A stretch of 7,383 nucleotides of DNA. Source: a bacterium. GTDB taxonomy: Bacteria > Planctomycetota > B15-G4 > JADJEK01. Of the stretch, positions 1-7,113 are shown in pieces. Made by a program: the position numbers and the translations under genes. The stretch lies in assembly GCA_030428825.1 (NCBI GenBank), contig JAUIEL010000345.1, positions 1 to 7,383 of the forward strand, written 5' to 3'. Position 1 is the first letter of the stretch; each line of letters begins with the position of its first letter. The notes under the pieces are model-generated. The model saw only the letters and a program-made list of their open reading frames with translations, had not been told where the DNA came from and did not search any database.

Positions 1-809
1 CCGCGGCCGGCGCCGCGGCCGCGACCGAGCTCGACACCCCGTCCCGGATCCTCGAGCGGTACGCCGAGGTGGCCGACCTGCACGAGCGGTTCAAGTGGGA
101 CCCGCTGCAGCGCGAGCCGGTCGAGAAGGAGAGGGCCCGCCTCGAGGACCTGCTCCGCCGGGCCGGGAACGAGTCGATCGACGCGCTGACGGCGTTCCTC
201 CCGACCCTCCCGGGCCTGCTCCAGGACGCCAAGCCGGGCTGGGTGCAGACGCGACTGCTGACGCACGTCGTCGCCCAGGTCGACTCGGTGGAGGCGGCCG
301 ACTTCGCGATGGCGGTGCTGGAGGACCCGCAGTACAACTCCGGCGTCCGCCTGGTCGCGGCGACCGCCGCCCGGGGCCGGTACGAGGACCGCGTGATCGA
401 ACGGCTGGTCGGCCTGCTGGAGCGGCCCGACCCGAGCTTCGCGCGCCCCGAGCAGATCGCCCAGTTCTTCAAGGGGAACAAGGACGACCGCGCGATCCCC
501 GCGCTCTGCGCCCTCGCGAAGAACGTCGACGGCGAGCGGACGGCGCGGCGCTTCGCGCTCGAGGCGCTCGGCGTCTACGACGACCCGCGGGCGATCGACG
601 CGCTGAAGGAGGTCACGACGTTCGACGTCCACGGCGACCTGCGCGGGGTCGCGTTCGTCAGCCTGAACCGACTGCTCGGCGAGGACGTCCTGCCGTTCAT
701 CGAGTACCTGCGGAAGCAGTGGGCCCCCGAGGACCCGTTCCATCAGCTCCTCGACAACACCGAGGCGGTCTACCGGGACGGCGTCGCCCCGGCACCGGAC
801 GACGGCTGA
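1..809 (+). CDS. HEAT-repeat-like protein, 5'-truncated by the window edge
   Basis: The frame is open from base 3 to the TGA at 807-809, giving 268 visible residues, so the real start probably lies to the left of the window. A GTG at 69 could start a 246-residue protein, but the upstream codons (reading TELDTPSRILERYAEV just before it) look like the same helical protein and no convincing ribosome site precedes the GTG. The protein is built of paired amphipathic helices with the feel of HEAT/PBS-lyase-type repeats: examples are DDRAIPALCALAKN, ARRFALEALGVYDDPRAIDALKEV and GDLRGVAFVSLNRLLGEDVLPFI. The recurring pattern is 'R.A...LG...D.RAI..L'. Such repeats form alpha-solenoid protein-binding scaffolds. 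No catalytic motif is visible in the part present. It is convergent with the pilus cluster and separated from it by 6 bp, so a pilus role is not implied. The repeat assignment is by eye, and partners and function are unknown. Confidence 0.8.
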   Translation, partial: AAGAAAATELDTPSRILERYAEVADLHERFKWDPLQREPVEKERARLEDLLRRAGNESIDALTAFLPTLPGLLQDAKPGWVQTRLLTHVVAQVDSVEAADFAMAVLEDPQYNSGVRLVAATAARGRYEDRVIERLVGLLERPDPSFARPEQIAQFFKGNKDDRAIPALCALAKNVDGERTARRFALEALGVYDDPRAIDALKEVTTFDVHGDLRGVAFVSLNRLLGEDVLPFIEYLRKQWAPEDPFHQLLDNTEAVYRDGVAPAPDDG

Positions 810-822
810 CCGAGGTCAGTTG
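803..822. repeat. Small palindrome spanning two convergent stop codons
   Basis: CTGAC (806-810), CGAG (811-814) and GTCAG (815-819) form a perfect 5-bp stem with a 4-base loop. The left arm contains the TGA stop of the plus-strand HEAT gene. The right arm contains the TCA that is the stop of the minus-strand pilin. In plus-strand RNA the stem can extend to 8 bp (803-810 with 815-822) through two G-U pairs. No U-run follows on either strand, so I do not call it an intrinsic terminator. Confidence 0.4.
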
Positions 823-1505
823 ACGGAGACCCAGCTCCCGCCGTCCTGCGCCGGTCCGGGGTTCCCGCCGATCGAGAGCGGGCCGAGCATCGACGGCGCG
901 GTGAACGCGGCGTCGCCCGGCGGCATCACCGCGAGCCCCGAGTAGAGCTGGACCGAGTTGTCGCTCTGCAGCAGATCGCCGGTCTGGTTCACCACGAAAG
1001 TCCGTCGGCCCGACTGCCCGTTCACGGCCGGCCAGGCGTAGCAGACCCAGAACGTCTCGCAGTAGTTCGCGTCGAGCGTCGCCGGCGCGGCCTTCCCGCC
1101 GTTCGGGTCCTCCAGCACGCCGGCCCCCGTGTTGTCCGGCAGGTAGAGGGCGAACTGGTAACCCGCCTTCGTGACGACGGAGTTCTGCACGATGCCGAGG
1201 CTGACCGAGACCGCGGCGGGGTCCATCGGCTCCGGGAGGCCGCGCAGGTTCACGCGTCCCGAGAGCTCGGCGAGGTAGAGGTACTCTCCGCGACCGTCGG
1301 CGTCGAAGTCGACCGAGGCGCGGGTCTGCGCCTGGGACTGCGCCGACACGATCGTCCGCAGCGTGCTGATCGCCGCCGACTCGTTCGCGGTGGCGCGCGA
1401 GCTGAGGAGGCTCGGGATCGCGATCGAGGCGAGGATGGCGATGATCGCCACCACGATCAGCAGCTCGATGAGCGTGAATCCGGTCCTTGGGTTCGACTTG
1501 GGCAT
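816..1505 (-). CDS. Type IV pilin-like protein (second pilin of the pair)
   Basis: A 229-residue prepilin. Residues 1-9 (MPKSNPRTG) are a short basic class III leader. Cleavage by a PilD-type peptidase after G9 would leave Phe at +1 and the conserved Glu at +5 (E14). Residues 10-31 are the hydrophobic N-terminal helix (FTLIELLIVVAIIAILASIA), which anchors the subunit in the inner membrane and packs the fibre core. The globular part has an Asp-rich loop, DFDADGRGE (66-74), a cysteine pair, C149 and C155, that could form a disulfide, a QTGDLLQ segment near 174-180, and a C-terminal WVSVN. I chose ATG at 1505 because it gives a normal leader length and has GGGAG 7 bases upstream. The frame is open to 1589, but that start would add 28 non-leader residues across the hairpin region. 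It is a clear paralogue of the pilin upstream: 42 of 52 residues match over the first 52 after and including the leader Gly. It could be a minor pilin or an alternative major subunit. Confidence 0.93.
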   Translation of the reverse strand: MPKSNPRTGFTLIELLIVVAIIAILASIAIPSLLSSRATANESAAISTLRTIVSAQSQAQTRASVDFDADGRGEYLYLAELSGRVNLRGLPEPMDPAAVSVSLGIVQNSVVTKAGYQFALYLPDNTGAGVLEDPNGGKAAPATLDANYCETFWVCYAWPAVNGQSGRRTFVVNQTGDLLQSDNSVQLYSGLAVMPPGDAAFTAPSMLGPLSIGGNPGPAQDGGSWVSVN

Positions 1506-1512
1506 GGGCAGG

Positions 1513-1517
1513 CTCCC
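1513..1517 (-). promoter_or_regulatory. Ribosome binding site fixing the second pilin's start
   Basis: Read on the minus strand, GGGAG lies 7 bases before the ATG at 1505. It supports this start over the longer open frame beginning at 1589. Confidence 0.7.
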
Positions 1518-1544
1518 GGGGTCTGCTGGCTGCGAACGAACGAG

Positions 1545-1574
1545 GGGCCCGCCGGAGCGGTGTCCGACGGGCCC
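1545..1574 (-). terminator. Strong hairpin between the two pilin genes (terminator or attenuator candidate)
   Basis: The arms are 1545-1555 (GGGCCCGCCGG) and 1564-1574 (CCGACGGGCCC). They pair over 11 bp in minus-strand RNA with a single G-U, leaving an 8-base loop. The hairpin lies 31 bases past the stop of the upstream pilin and 39 bases before the ATG of the next. In the direction of transcription it is followed by CCTCGTTCGTTCG, which is only partly U-rich, so full intrinsic termination is doubtful. Partial read-through, or an mRNA-stabilising 3' end, is more likely. A smaller 5-bp stem (CGCAC 1581-1585 with GTGCG 1592-1596, 6-base loop) lies just upstream in the transcript. Confidence 0.5.
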
Positions 1575-1605
1575 TTCGCGCGCACTCAAGCGTGCGAAAC
1601 GAGGA

Positions 1606-2274
1606 TCAGTTCACGCTGACCCACGTGTTGCCGTCCTGACCCGCCGCACCGATCGCGAGGGCGCCGGTGAGGTCGTTCGCCACCGCGTACGCCGCGTCGC
1701 CGCCCGGGACCGCGCCCGTGCCGCTGTGCTGCGCGACCGCGTTGTTGGTCTGGAGCAGGTCACCCGTGTGGTTGACCATGAAGGCGCGGTTCCCCGTGTT
1801 GCCACGGTTGACCGGCCACGCGTAGCAGGCCCAGGTGTTCTCGCACAGGTTGTCGTCGAGACCGCCCGGATCGCCGCCGGCCGCCGCCTCGAGGACGGGG
1901 ACGCCGGCCGCCGCCGGGAGGTACATGCCGAACAGGTAGCCGGCCTTCTGGACGAAGCTGGCGTTGACGATCCCGAGCGCGCCCGAGAGGACGGTCGGGC
2001 TCAGCGGAGCCGCGGCGCCGCGCAGGTTCACGGTGCCCGCCATCTCGGCGAAGAAGCCGTGCTCGCCGATGCCGTCGGCATCGACGTCGATGGCCGACTG
2101 CGCCTGGAGCTGGGCCTGGGCCGAGACCACGTTGCGGAGCGTCGAGATCGCCGCCGACTCATTGGCGTTCAGCCGGGCCGACAGCAGGTTCGGGATGGCG
2201 ATCGAGGCGATGATCGCGATGATCGCCACGACGATCATCAGCTCGATCAGGGTGAATCCCTTGGTGTTCTTCAT
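1606..2274 (-). CDS. pilA: Type IV pilin (PilA-like, first pilin of the pair)
   Basis: A 222-residue prepilin with the six-residue leader MKNTKG, cleaved after G6, then F7 at +1 and E11 at +5. Residues 7-28 are the hydrophobic assembly helix, ending IAIPNLLSARLNANES as is usual in PilA-like major pilins. The mature subunit (216 residues) is longer than the roughly 60-160 residues of many type IVa pilins and has a substantial globular domain. It carries DVDADGIGE (63-71), a possible EF-hand-like Asp loop, the cysteines C144 and C150 in CENTWACYAW, the segment HTGDLLQTNN (169-178), and a C-terminal WVSVN identical to that of its neighbour. GGAGAG (2284-2289 on the plus strand) lies 9 bases before the ATG. 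As the first pilin after the motor genes, with a clean short leader, it is the better candidate for the major subunit. A pseudopilin of a type II secretion system is less likely, because the operon contains pilT. Confidence 0.94.
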   Translation of the reverse strand: MKNTKGFTLIELMIVVAIIAIIASIAIPNLLSARLNANESAAISTLRNVVSAQAQLQAQSAIDVDADGIGEHGFFAEMAGTVNLRGAAAPLSPTVLSGALGIVNASFVQKAGYLFGMYLPAAAGVPVLEAAAGGDPGGLDDNLCENTWACYAWPVNRGNTGNRAFMVNHTGDLLQTNNAVAQHSGTGAVPGGDAAYAVANDLTGALAIGAAGQDGNTWVSVN

Positions 2275-2339
2275 GGGTGCGAACTCTCCGAGTTTGTTTT
2301 CGGGGACGCCGACGAGGCGGACCCGAGTTGCTTTCTCTT

Positions 2340-2960
2340 TCAGGGCCGGGGCCCGCGCCCCGCGCCTATCGTGAATGCGGCCGCCCACGGGATCGCTCCC
2401 GTCACGAACTCCGATCGTTCCCGGAAGAAGGGGTCGGTGGAGTCCGTTCTGTACGCCCGCTCCAGGTCTTGTCGAAAAGCTGTATCGGCTCCGGTTCCCA
2501 GGTGACTGAAGCCACGAATCAGGAATCCGGCGGCGCGGCGATGATCCTGGTCGAGGATCCGTTCGGCGGCGGAACGCGCCGCCTCGAAGTCGCCCGTCGA
2601 GAGGTGGAGCTCCGCCACGGTGACGAGCCAGTCGCCGAGGAGCTCCGGACTCTCGGCCGCCCGGACGAGCTCCTCCCCCGCGAGGTAGTGCTCGAGCGCG
2701 GCGGGATACTCTCCGCCCTTCCGCTCGAGGTACCCCATGAGGAGGTGCGCGTAGGCGTGGTCGGGGCGACGCTCGAGGACCTCCTCGAGCTTCGGACGCG
2801 CGTGCTCGTCGAGCCCCAGCCGGAGCTCGAACTCGGCCGACCCGAACAGGGCCTCGACCGAGGGGCGCGGCTCGTGGACGAACCCCGCGAAGAGGAGCGA
2901 GGCCGAGATCACCCCGGCGCTCCCCCACGCCACCCAGCGCTTCGTGTCCCTCTCGGTCAC
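2340..2960 (-). CDS. Membrane-anchored TPR protein of unknown function in the pilus cluster
   Basis: A 206-residue protein starting at GTG, with GGAGGAG (2969-2975) 8 bases upstream. Residues 1-8 are charged (MTERDTKR) and 9-28 form one hydrophobic segment (WVAWGSAGVISASLLFAGFV). There is no Cys lipobox, so it is probably a signal anchor with the rest in the periplasm. Residues about 35-68, 69-101 and 106-139 read as tetratricopeptide-like helix pairs; examples are AYAHLLMGYLERKGGEYPAALEHYLAGEELV and LLGDWLVTVAELHLSTGDFEAARSAAERIL. A possible fourth repeat is weaker. TPR proteins of type IV pilus systems (PilF/PilW, Tgl) help secretin assembly, but those are usually outer-membrane lipoproteins, which this is not. 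It starts 28 bp after pilC and ends 65 bp before the first pilin, so co-transcription is likely. The TPR call rests on pattern reading, and the role is inferred from position only. Confidence 0.85.
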   Translation of the reverse strand: MTERDTKRWVAWGSAGVISASLLFAGFVHEPRPSVEALFGSAEFELRLGLDEHARPKLEEVLERRPDHAYAHLLMGYLERKGGEYPAALEHYLAGEELVRAAESPELLGDWLVTVAELHLSTGDFEAARSAAERILDQDHRRAAGFLIRGFSHLGTGADTAFRQDLERAYRTDSTDPFFRERSEFVTGAIPWAAAFTIGAGRGPRP

Positions 2961-2988
2961 GACGTCGTCTCCTCCGCTCCGCCCCGGA

Positions 2989-4212
2989 TCAACCGGACGC
3001 GAGCTTCTCCTGGATCTTGAAGATCGGCAGGAAGACGGCGAGGACGATCGTCCCCACGAAGAACCCCATGACCGCGATCAGGAGGGGCTCGATCAGCGAG
3101 GTGAGCGACTTCACCTGGGCCGAGACCTGCTCGTCGTAGAACTCCGCGATCTTCTCCAGCAGGTGCTCGAGCGCGCCGGACTTCTCGCCGATCGCGATCA
3201 TCCGGGTCACCATGGGCGGGAAGACCGGGCTCTGGGCGAGCGGGTCGGAGAGCGACTGCCCCTCGCGGACGTAGTCCCGGGCGTGGTGGACGGCCTTGGC
3301 GACCACCCGGTTGCCGGCGGTGTCGGCGACGATCTCGAGGCAGCCGAGGATCGGAACGCCGGACTTGATGAGCGTCGAGAACGTCCGGGAGAACCGGGCG
3401 AGCGCGACCTTCCGGAAGAGCACCCCGAAGACCGGCGTCTTCAGGACGAACGAGTCCATGAAGTACGCGCCCTTCTCGGTCCGCTTCAGGGCCATGACGC
3501 CGGCCACGAACGCCACCATCCCGCCGAGCGTGAGGAGGCCGTTCTCCCGCACCGCGTCCGACATCGCGAGGACGAACCGCGTGAGGCCCGGGAGCTCGAT
3601 CTCGAGCGACTCGAAGATCGGCCGGAACTGGGGGACGATGCCGACCATGAGGAAGGCGGTGATGCCGAGGACGAGGACCAGCGAGATGACCGGGTACGTC
3701 ATCGCCGCCTTGATCTCGCGCTTCAGGCGCGCCGTCGCCTCGAGGTAGTCGGCCAGGCGGACCAGGATCTCGTCGATCTGACCGGAGACCTCGCCCGCCT
3801 TCACCATGTTGACGAACAGCTCGGAGACGACCTTCGGGTGCTTCCCGATCGCCCGCGAGAGGTCCGATCCGGTCCGGACGTCCTCGCAGATCGCCCGGAG
3901 CGTCGCCGAGAAGGCCGGCGTCTCGGCCTGGTCGACCAGGATCTCGATCGCCTCCAGCAACGTGATGCCGGACGTGATCATGGTCGCGAGCTGTCGCGTG
4001 AAGACGACGAGCTCGTCCTTCTTGCGCGGCGGGCCCGGGCGGGCGGTCTTCTTCGACATCGCCTTGAAGGTGGAGTGGACCTCCTTCACCTCCAGGATCG
4101 TGAGGTTCCGCTTGCGGAGCTCACCGACGGCCTCGTCCTTGTCCGGGGCCGTGAGCGTCCCGCTGACGGTCTTCCCGTCCGTGTTCTTGGCCGAGTAGCG
4201 GTAGTTCTTCAT
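2989..4212 (-). CDS. pilC: PilC, type IV pilus inner-membrane platform protein (GspF family)
   Basis: A 407-residue protein, the usual size for PilC/GspF. It is the polytopic inner-membrane platform on which PilB and PilT act to insert or remove pilin subunits. The N-terminal segment (YRYSAKNTDGKTVSGTLTAP...LTILEV, 4-42) is the typical opening. Two related T2SSF domains follow, at about 69-192 (FTRQLATMITSGITLLEAIEILV) and 272-395 (ARFSRTFSTLIKSGVPILGCLEIVAD). Membrane segments are seen at about 172-194, 225-243 and 374-396, and the family motif EVSGQIDEIL / EKSGALEHLLEKIAEFYDEQV closes each cytoplasmic half. The ATG at 4212 has no good Shine-Dalgarno sequence close by. I keep it because the N-terminus MKNYRYSAKNTDG matches the family. 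It lies 107 bp after pilB. GspF of type II secretion is the alternative, but the company of pilT favours PilC. Confidence 0.95.
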   Translation of the reverse strand: MKNYRYSAKNTDGKTVSGTLTAPDKDEAVGELRKRNLTILEVKEVHSTFKAMSKKTARPGPPRKKDELVVFTRQLATMITSGITLLEAIEILVDQAETPAFSATLRAICEDVRTGSDLSRAIGKHPKVVSELFVNMVKAGEVSGQIDEILVRLADYLEATARLKREIKAAMTYPVISLVLVLGITAFLMVGIVPQFRPIFESLEIELPGLTRFVLAMSDAVRENGLLTLGGMVAFVAGVMALKRTEKGAYFMDSFVLKTPVFGVLFRKVALARFSRTFSTLIKSGVPILGCLEIVADTAGNRVVAKAVHHARDYVREGQSLSDPLAQSPVFPPMVTRMIAIGEKSGALEHLLEKIAEFYDEQVSAQVKSLTSLIEPLLIAVMGFFVGTIVLAVFLPIFKIQEKLASG

Positions 4213-4280
4213 CGATGCGCGCCCGTGGGTGGTTCGCCTGGGATCGGAGAGTTATCGGCAGATCGTCCCCTTCGACTTCA

Positions 4281-4303
4281 GGTCGGAGCCCCCCGCCCCG
4301 ACC
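4281..4303 (-). other. Hairpin in the pilB-pilC gap
   Basis: The 107-bp gap 4213-4319 holds no gene. In minus-strand RNA GGTCGGGG (4303-4296) pairs with CTCCGACC (4288-4281), 8 bp including one G-U, around a 7-base loop of CGGGGGG. No U-run follows, so it is not an intrinsic terminator. It may be a processing or stability element, or chance in GC-rich DNA. Confidence 0.3.
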
Positions 4304-4319
4304 GGAATCACGCCGAACG

Positions 4320-6035
4320 TCAGCCGTCGCCCATCGTCACGCGGAGCACCTCCTCGAGGGACGTGTTGCCGCGCTGGGCGTTCAGCAGCGCCGAGCGCCG
4401 CAGGGTCAGCATCCCCTCGTCCATCGCGACCTTCTTGATCTCGATCGCGGACTTGCCGGCGAGGATCGCGTGCTTGATCGTGTCGGTGACGTTCAGGGTC
4501 TCGATGATCGCGAACCGGCCGCGATACCCCTGGTGGCAGCGGTTGCAGCCGACCGCGCGGTAGAGCTCGGTCTCGACGGTCTCCGACTCGAGCATCCCGA
4601 CGGCCAGCATGCGCTCCTTCGGGATCTCGACCCGCTCGCGGCAGTTGACGCAGAGCTTCCGGCAGAGCCGCTGGGCGGCCACCATGACCACCGACGTGGC
4701 GACCAGGAACGGGTCGAGCCCCATGTCGATCATGCGGCTGATCGCGGAGGCGGCGTCGTTGGTGTGGAGCGTCGACAGGACGAGGTGCCCGGTGAGCGCG
4801 GCCTTCACCGCGATCTCGATCGTCTCGGCGTCGCGGATCTCGCCGATCAGGATGACGTCGGGGTCCTGGCGCAGGATCGAGCGGAGCGCGGCCGCGAACG
4901 TGACGCCGCGCTTCGGGTTGACCGGCACCTGGTTGATCCCGGCCAGCTGGTACTCGACCGGGTCCTCGACGGTGACGAAGTTCGTCTCGTCCGAGTAGAG
5001 CTCCCGCACCGACGAGTAGAGGGTCGTCGACTTGCCCGAGCCGGTCGGCCCGGTGATCAGGATCATGCCGTACGGCGCCCGGATGGCGCTCTGGAAGTCC
5101 TCGAGGTTCTTCGGTTCGAAGCCGAGGTTCCCGAGGTCGGCGGCGAGGTTCCCCGTGTCGAGGACGCGCATCACGATCTTCTCGCCGTGGACGACCGGCA
5201 GGGTCGACACACGGAAGTCGACGGCCCGCCCCTCGATCTTCACCTGGAACTTCCCGTCCTGCGGCTTCCGCTTCTCGGCGATGTCGAGGCTCGCCATGAT
5301 CTTCACGCGCGAGGCGATCGATCCCGCGAGGTTGCGCGGCGGGGAGAGGACCTCGCGCAGGACGCCGTCCTGGCGGTACCGCACCCGGAGCTTCGTCTCG
5401 AACGGCTCGATGTGGATGTCCGACGCCTTCTCGCGGATGGCGTTGGCGATGATCATGTTGGTCAGCTTGATGACCGGCGACGTCTCGCCGCTGATGTCCG
5501 ACAGATCGACGTCGTCGGACTCCTCCTTCTCGCCGGACTGGACGATCATGTCGTCGTCCGACGTCGCGTCGCCGACCAGCGCCTCCAGCTCGCGCGCCCC
5601 CTCCCCGAACAGCTCCGAGATCGCCTCCTTGAGCGCCCGGTCCGAAGCGACGACGGGGCGGAGGTCGCACTTCAGGAGGAGCTGGAGGTGGTCGACCTGG
5701 ACCACGTCGAACGGGTCGGCGACGGCCAGCGTGAGCACCTGGCCGATCTTGGCGATCGGCAGGACGCGGTGTCGCTCGGCGGTCGCCTGGTCCATCAGGT
5801 CGACGATCTCCGGCGCGACCGTCACCCGCTCCAGGTCGATCGGCGGGACGCCGGCCTCGGAGCCGATGATCCCGAGCAGCTCCTTCTCCTCGAACGCCTT
5901 CGACTCGATCAGCGCCTCGAACAGCGAGCCGTCGTCCTTGCTCGCGGTCTCGACCGCCGCCTCGAGATCCTCGTCCGAGATCACCTCCGCGTTCCGGAGG
6001 GTCTGAACCAGCCGCTTCTGGAAGGTCGTCGACAC
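4320..6035 (-). CDS. pilB: PilB, type IV pilus extension ATPase (GspE/PilB family)
   Basis: A 571-residue cytoplasmic hexameric ATPase that powers pilin polymerisation. The N-terminal part (about 1-145) is a GspE-N/MshEN-like domain with GVPPIDLERV...HRVLPIAKIGQVLTLAVADPFD. An acidic linker runs from about 148 to 185. The catalytic part starts with SDIHIEPFE (205-213) and RQDG (221-224). It has Walker A GPTGSGKST (329-337), the Asp box TVEDPVEY (355-362), Walker B VILIGE with E399 (394-399), and the His box GHLVLSTLHTNDA (416-428). C462/C465 and C497/C500 form the tetracysteine zinc site that separates PilB/GspE proteins from PilT; C458 is an extra cysteine. Translation starts at GTG 6035. 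GGAG about 10 bases upstream lies in the last codons of pilT, and the gap to the pilT stop is only 6 bp, so the two are probably translationally coupled. The length is normal and no catalytic residue is missing. Confidence 0.97.
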   Translation of the reverse strand: MSTTFQKRLVQTLRNAEVISDEDLEAAVETASKDDGSLFEALIESKAFEEKELLGIIGSEAGVPPIDLERVTVAPEIVDLMDQATAERHRVLPIAKIGQVLTLAVADPFDVVQVDHLQLLLKCDLRPVVASDRALKEAISELFGEGARELEALVGDATSDDDMIVQSGEKEESDDVDLSDISGETSPVIKLTNMIIANAIREKASDIHIEPFETKLRVRYRQDGVLREVLSPPRNLAGSIASRVKIMASLDIAEKRKPQDGKFQVKIEGRAVDFRVSTLPVVHGEKIVMRVLDTGNLAADLGNLGFEPKNLEDFQSAIRAPYGMILITGPTGSGKSTTLYSSVRELYSDETNFVTVEDPVEYQLAGINQVPVNPKRGVTFAAALRSILRQDPDVILIGEIRDAETIEIAVKAALTGHLVLSTLHTNDAASAISRMIDMGLDPFLVATSVVMVAAQRLCRKLCVNCRERVEIPKERMLAVGMLESETVETELYRAVGCNRCHQGYRGRFAIIETLNVTDTIKHAILAGKSAIEIKKVAMDEGMLTLRRSALLNAQRGNTSLEEVLRVTMGDG

Positions 6036-6041
6036 GGTGGA

Positions 6042-7106
6042 TCAGCTCCGGTGCAGGAGGCGCTTCAGCTCGTCGGGCTCGGAGGAGCGCGCGATCGCCT
6101 CCTCGCTCGTGATGCGGTTCGACATCGCCAGCTCGGAGAGGGACGCGTTCATCGTCTGCATCCCGATCTTCTTGCTCGTCTGGATGATCGAGTAGATCTG
6201 GTGCGCCTTGTCGTCGCGGATCAGCGCGCGGACCGGCGTGTTCACGATCAACACCTCCGACGCGAGCGCCCGCCCCTTGCCGACCGCGGTCGGGAGGAGC
6301 TGCTGGCAGAAGACGCCCTGCAGAGAGAACGAGAGCTGCGTCCGGATCTGCTGCTGCTGGTGGTGCGGGAAGACGTCGATGATGCGGTTGATCGTCTGCA
6401 CCGCGTCCGACGTGTGGAGCGTCCCGAACGTCAGGTGGCCGGTCTCCGACAGCAGGAGCGCCGCCTCGATCGTCTCGAGGTCGCGCATCTCGCCGATCAG
6501 GACGACGTCCGGGTCCTGACGCAGCACCGAGCGGAGGGAGTTCTGGAACCCGTGGGTGTCCATCCCGACCTCGCGCTGGTTCACGAGCGCGCGCTTGTTC
6601 CCGTGCAGGAACTCGATCGGGTCCTCGATCGTCACGATGTGGCAAGGCCGATGATCGTTGATGTGGTCGATCATCGCCGCCAGCGTCGTCGACTTGCCGG
6701 AACCCGTCGCGCCGGTGACGAGGATCAGCCCGCGCGGCAGGTTGCAGAGCTGCTCGCAGACCTTCCGCGGGAGGCCGAGCTCGTCGAACCCGAGCACGCG
6801 GTACGGGATGATCCGGAGCACCGCCCCGACCGCGCCCCGCTGCATGAAGACGTTCGTCCGGAAGCGCCCGAGCTCCCGGATGCCGAACGAGAAGTCGAGC
6901 TCGAGCTTCTGCTCGAACGACGCGATCTGATCCGTGGTCAGGATCGAGTACACGAGCGCCTTCGTCTCGTCCGGCGTCATGATCTCGTTGTCGGTCGACA
7001 CGAGACTCCCGGACACTCGGATCATCGGCGGCGCACCCGCGCTGATGTGGAGGTCGGAGCCGTTTCGACTCACGAGCTGCGACAGCAGCTCCTGCATCTG
7101 GACCAT
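6042..7106 (-). CDS. pilT: PilT, type IV pilus retraction ATPase
   Basis: A 354-residue cytoplasmic hexameric ATPase that drives pilus depolymerisation, the basis of twitching motility and DNA uptake. The N-terminal PAS-like domain contains GSDLHISAGAPPMIRVSG (16-33). Next come Walker A GATGSGKST (132-140), the Asp box TIEDPIEF (159-166), NQREVG (176-181), Walker B VVLIGEMRD (201-209, E206) and the His box GHLTFGTLHTSDA (223-235). The C-terminus has PVRALIRDDK (291-300), a variant of the AIRNLIRE retraction motif, followed by IQTSKKIGMQTMN. It lacks the PilB tetracysteine site, which confirms PilT rather than PilB. The ATG at 7106 has GGGAG 7 bases upstream, inside a possible hairpin. An internal ATG three codons on is less well placed. 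It is the first gene of the visible cluster. The closest alternative is the paralogue PilU, but the lack of a C-terminal extension and the motif spacing favour PilT. Confidence 0.97.
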   Translation of the reverse strand: MVQMQELLSQLVSRNGSDLHISAGAPPMIRVSGSLVSTDNEIMTPDETKALVYSILTTDQIASFEQKLELDFSFGIRELGRFRTNVFMQRGAVGAVLRIIPYRVLGFDELGLPRKVCEQLCNLPRGLILVTGATGSGKSTTLAAMIDHINDHRPCHIVTIEDPIEFLHGNKRALVNQREVGMDTHGFQNSLRSVLRQDPDVVLIGEMRDLETIEAALLLSETGHLTFGTLHTSDAVQTINRIIDVFPHHQQQQIRTQLSFSLQGVFCQQLLPTAVGKGRALASEVLIVNTPVRALIRDDKAHQIYSIIQTSKKIGMQTMNASLSELAMSNRITSEEAIARSSEPDELKRLLHRS

Positions 7107-7113
7107 CGGGCGT

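Noticed and set aside
1606..2928. A 440-codon version of the first pilin with a long N-terminal extension
   Set aside because: The extension overlaps the TPR gene in another frame, is Arg/Pro-rich, and would bury the prepilin leader. ATG at 2274 has a good ribosome site and a normal leader.
2944..4563. A 539-codon plus-strand open frame opposite pilC
   Set aside because: It is a compositional shadow rich in D, E, R and L, antisense to a full-length GspF-family protein.
4252..6645. A 797-codon minus-strand open frame overlapping pilB and part of pilT in another frame
   Set aside because: The translation is Arg/Pro/Gly-rich low-complexity sequence. The true frames carry Walker A, Walker B and the tetracysteine motif.
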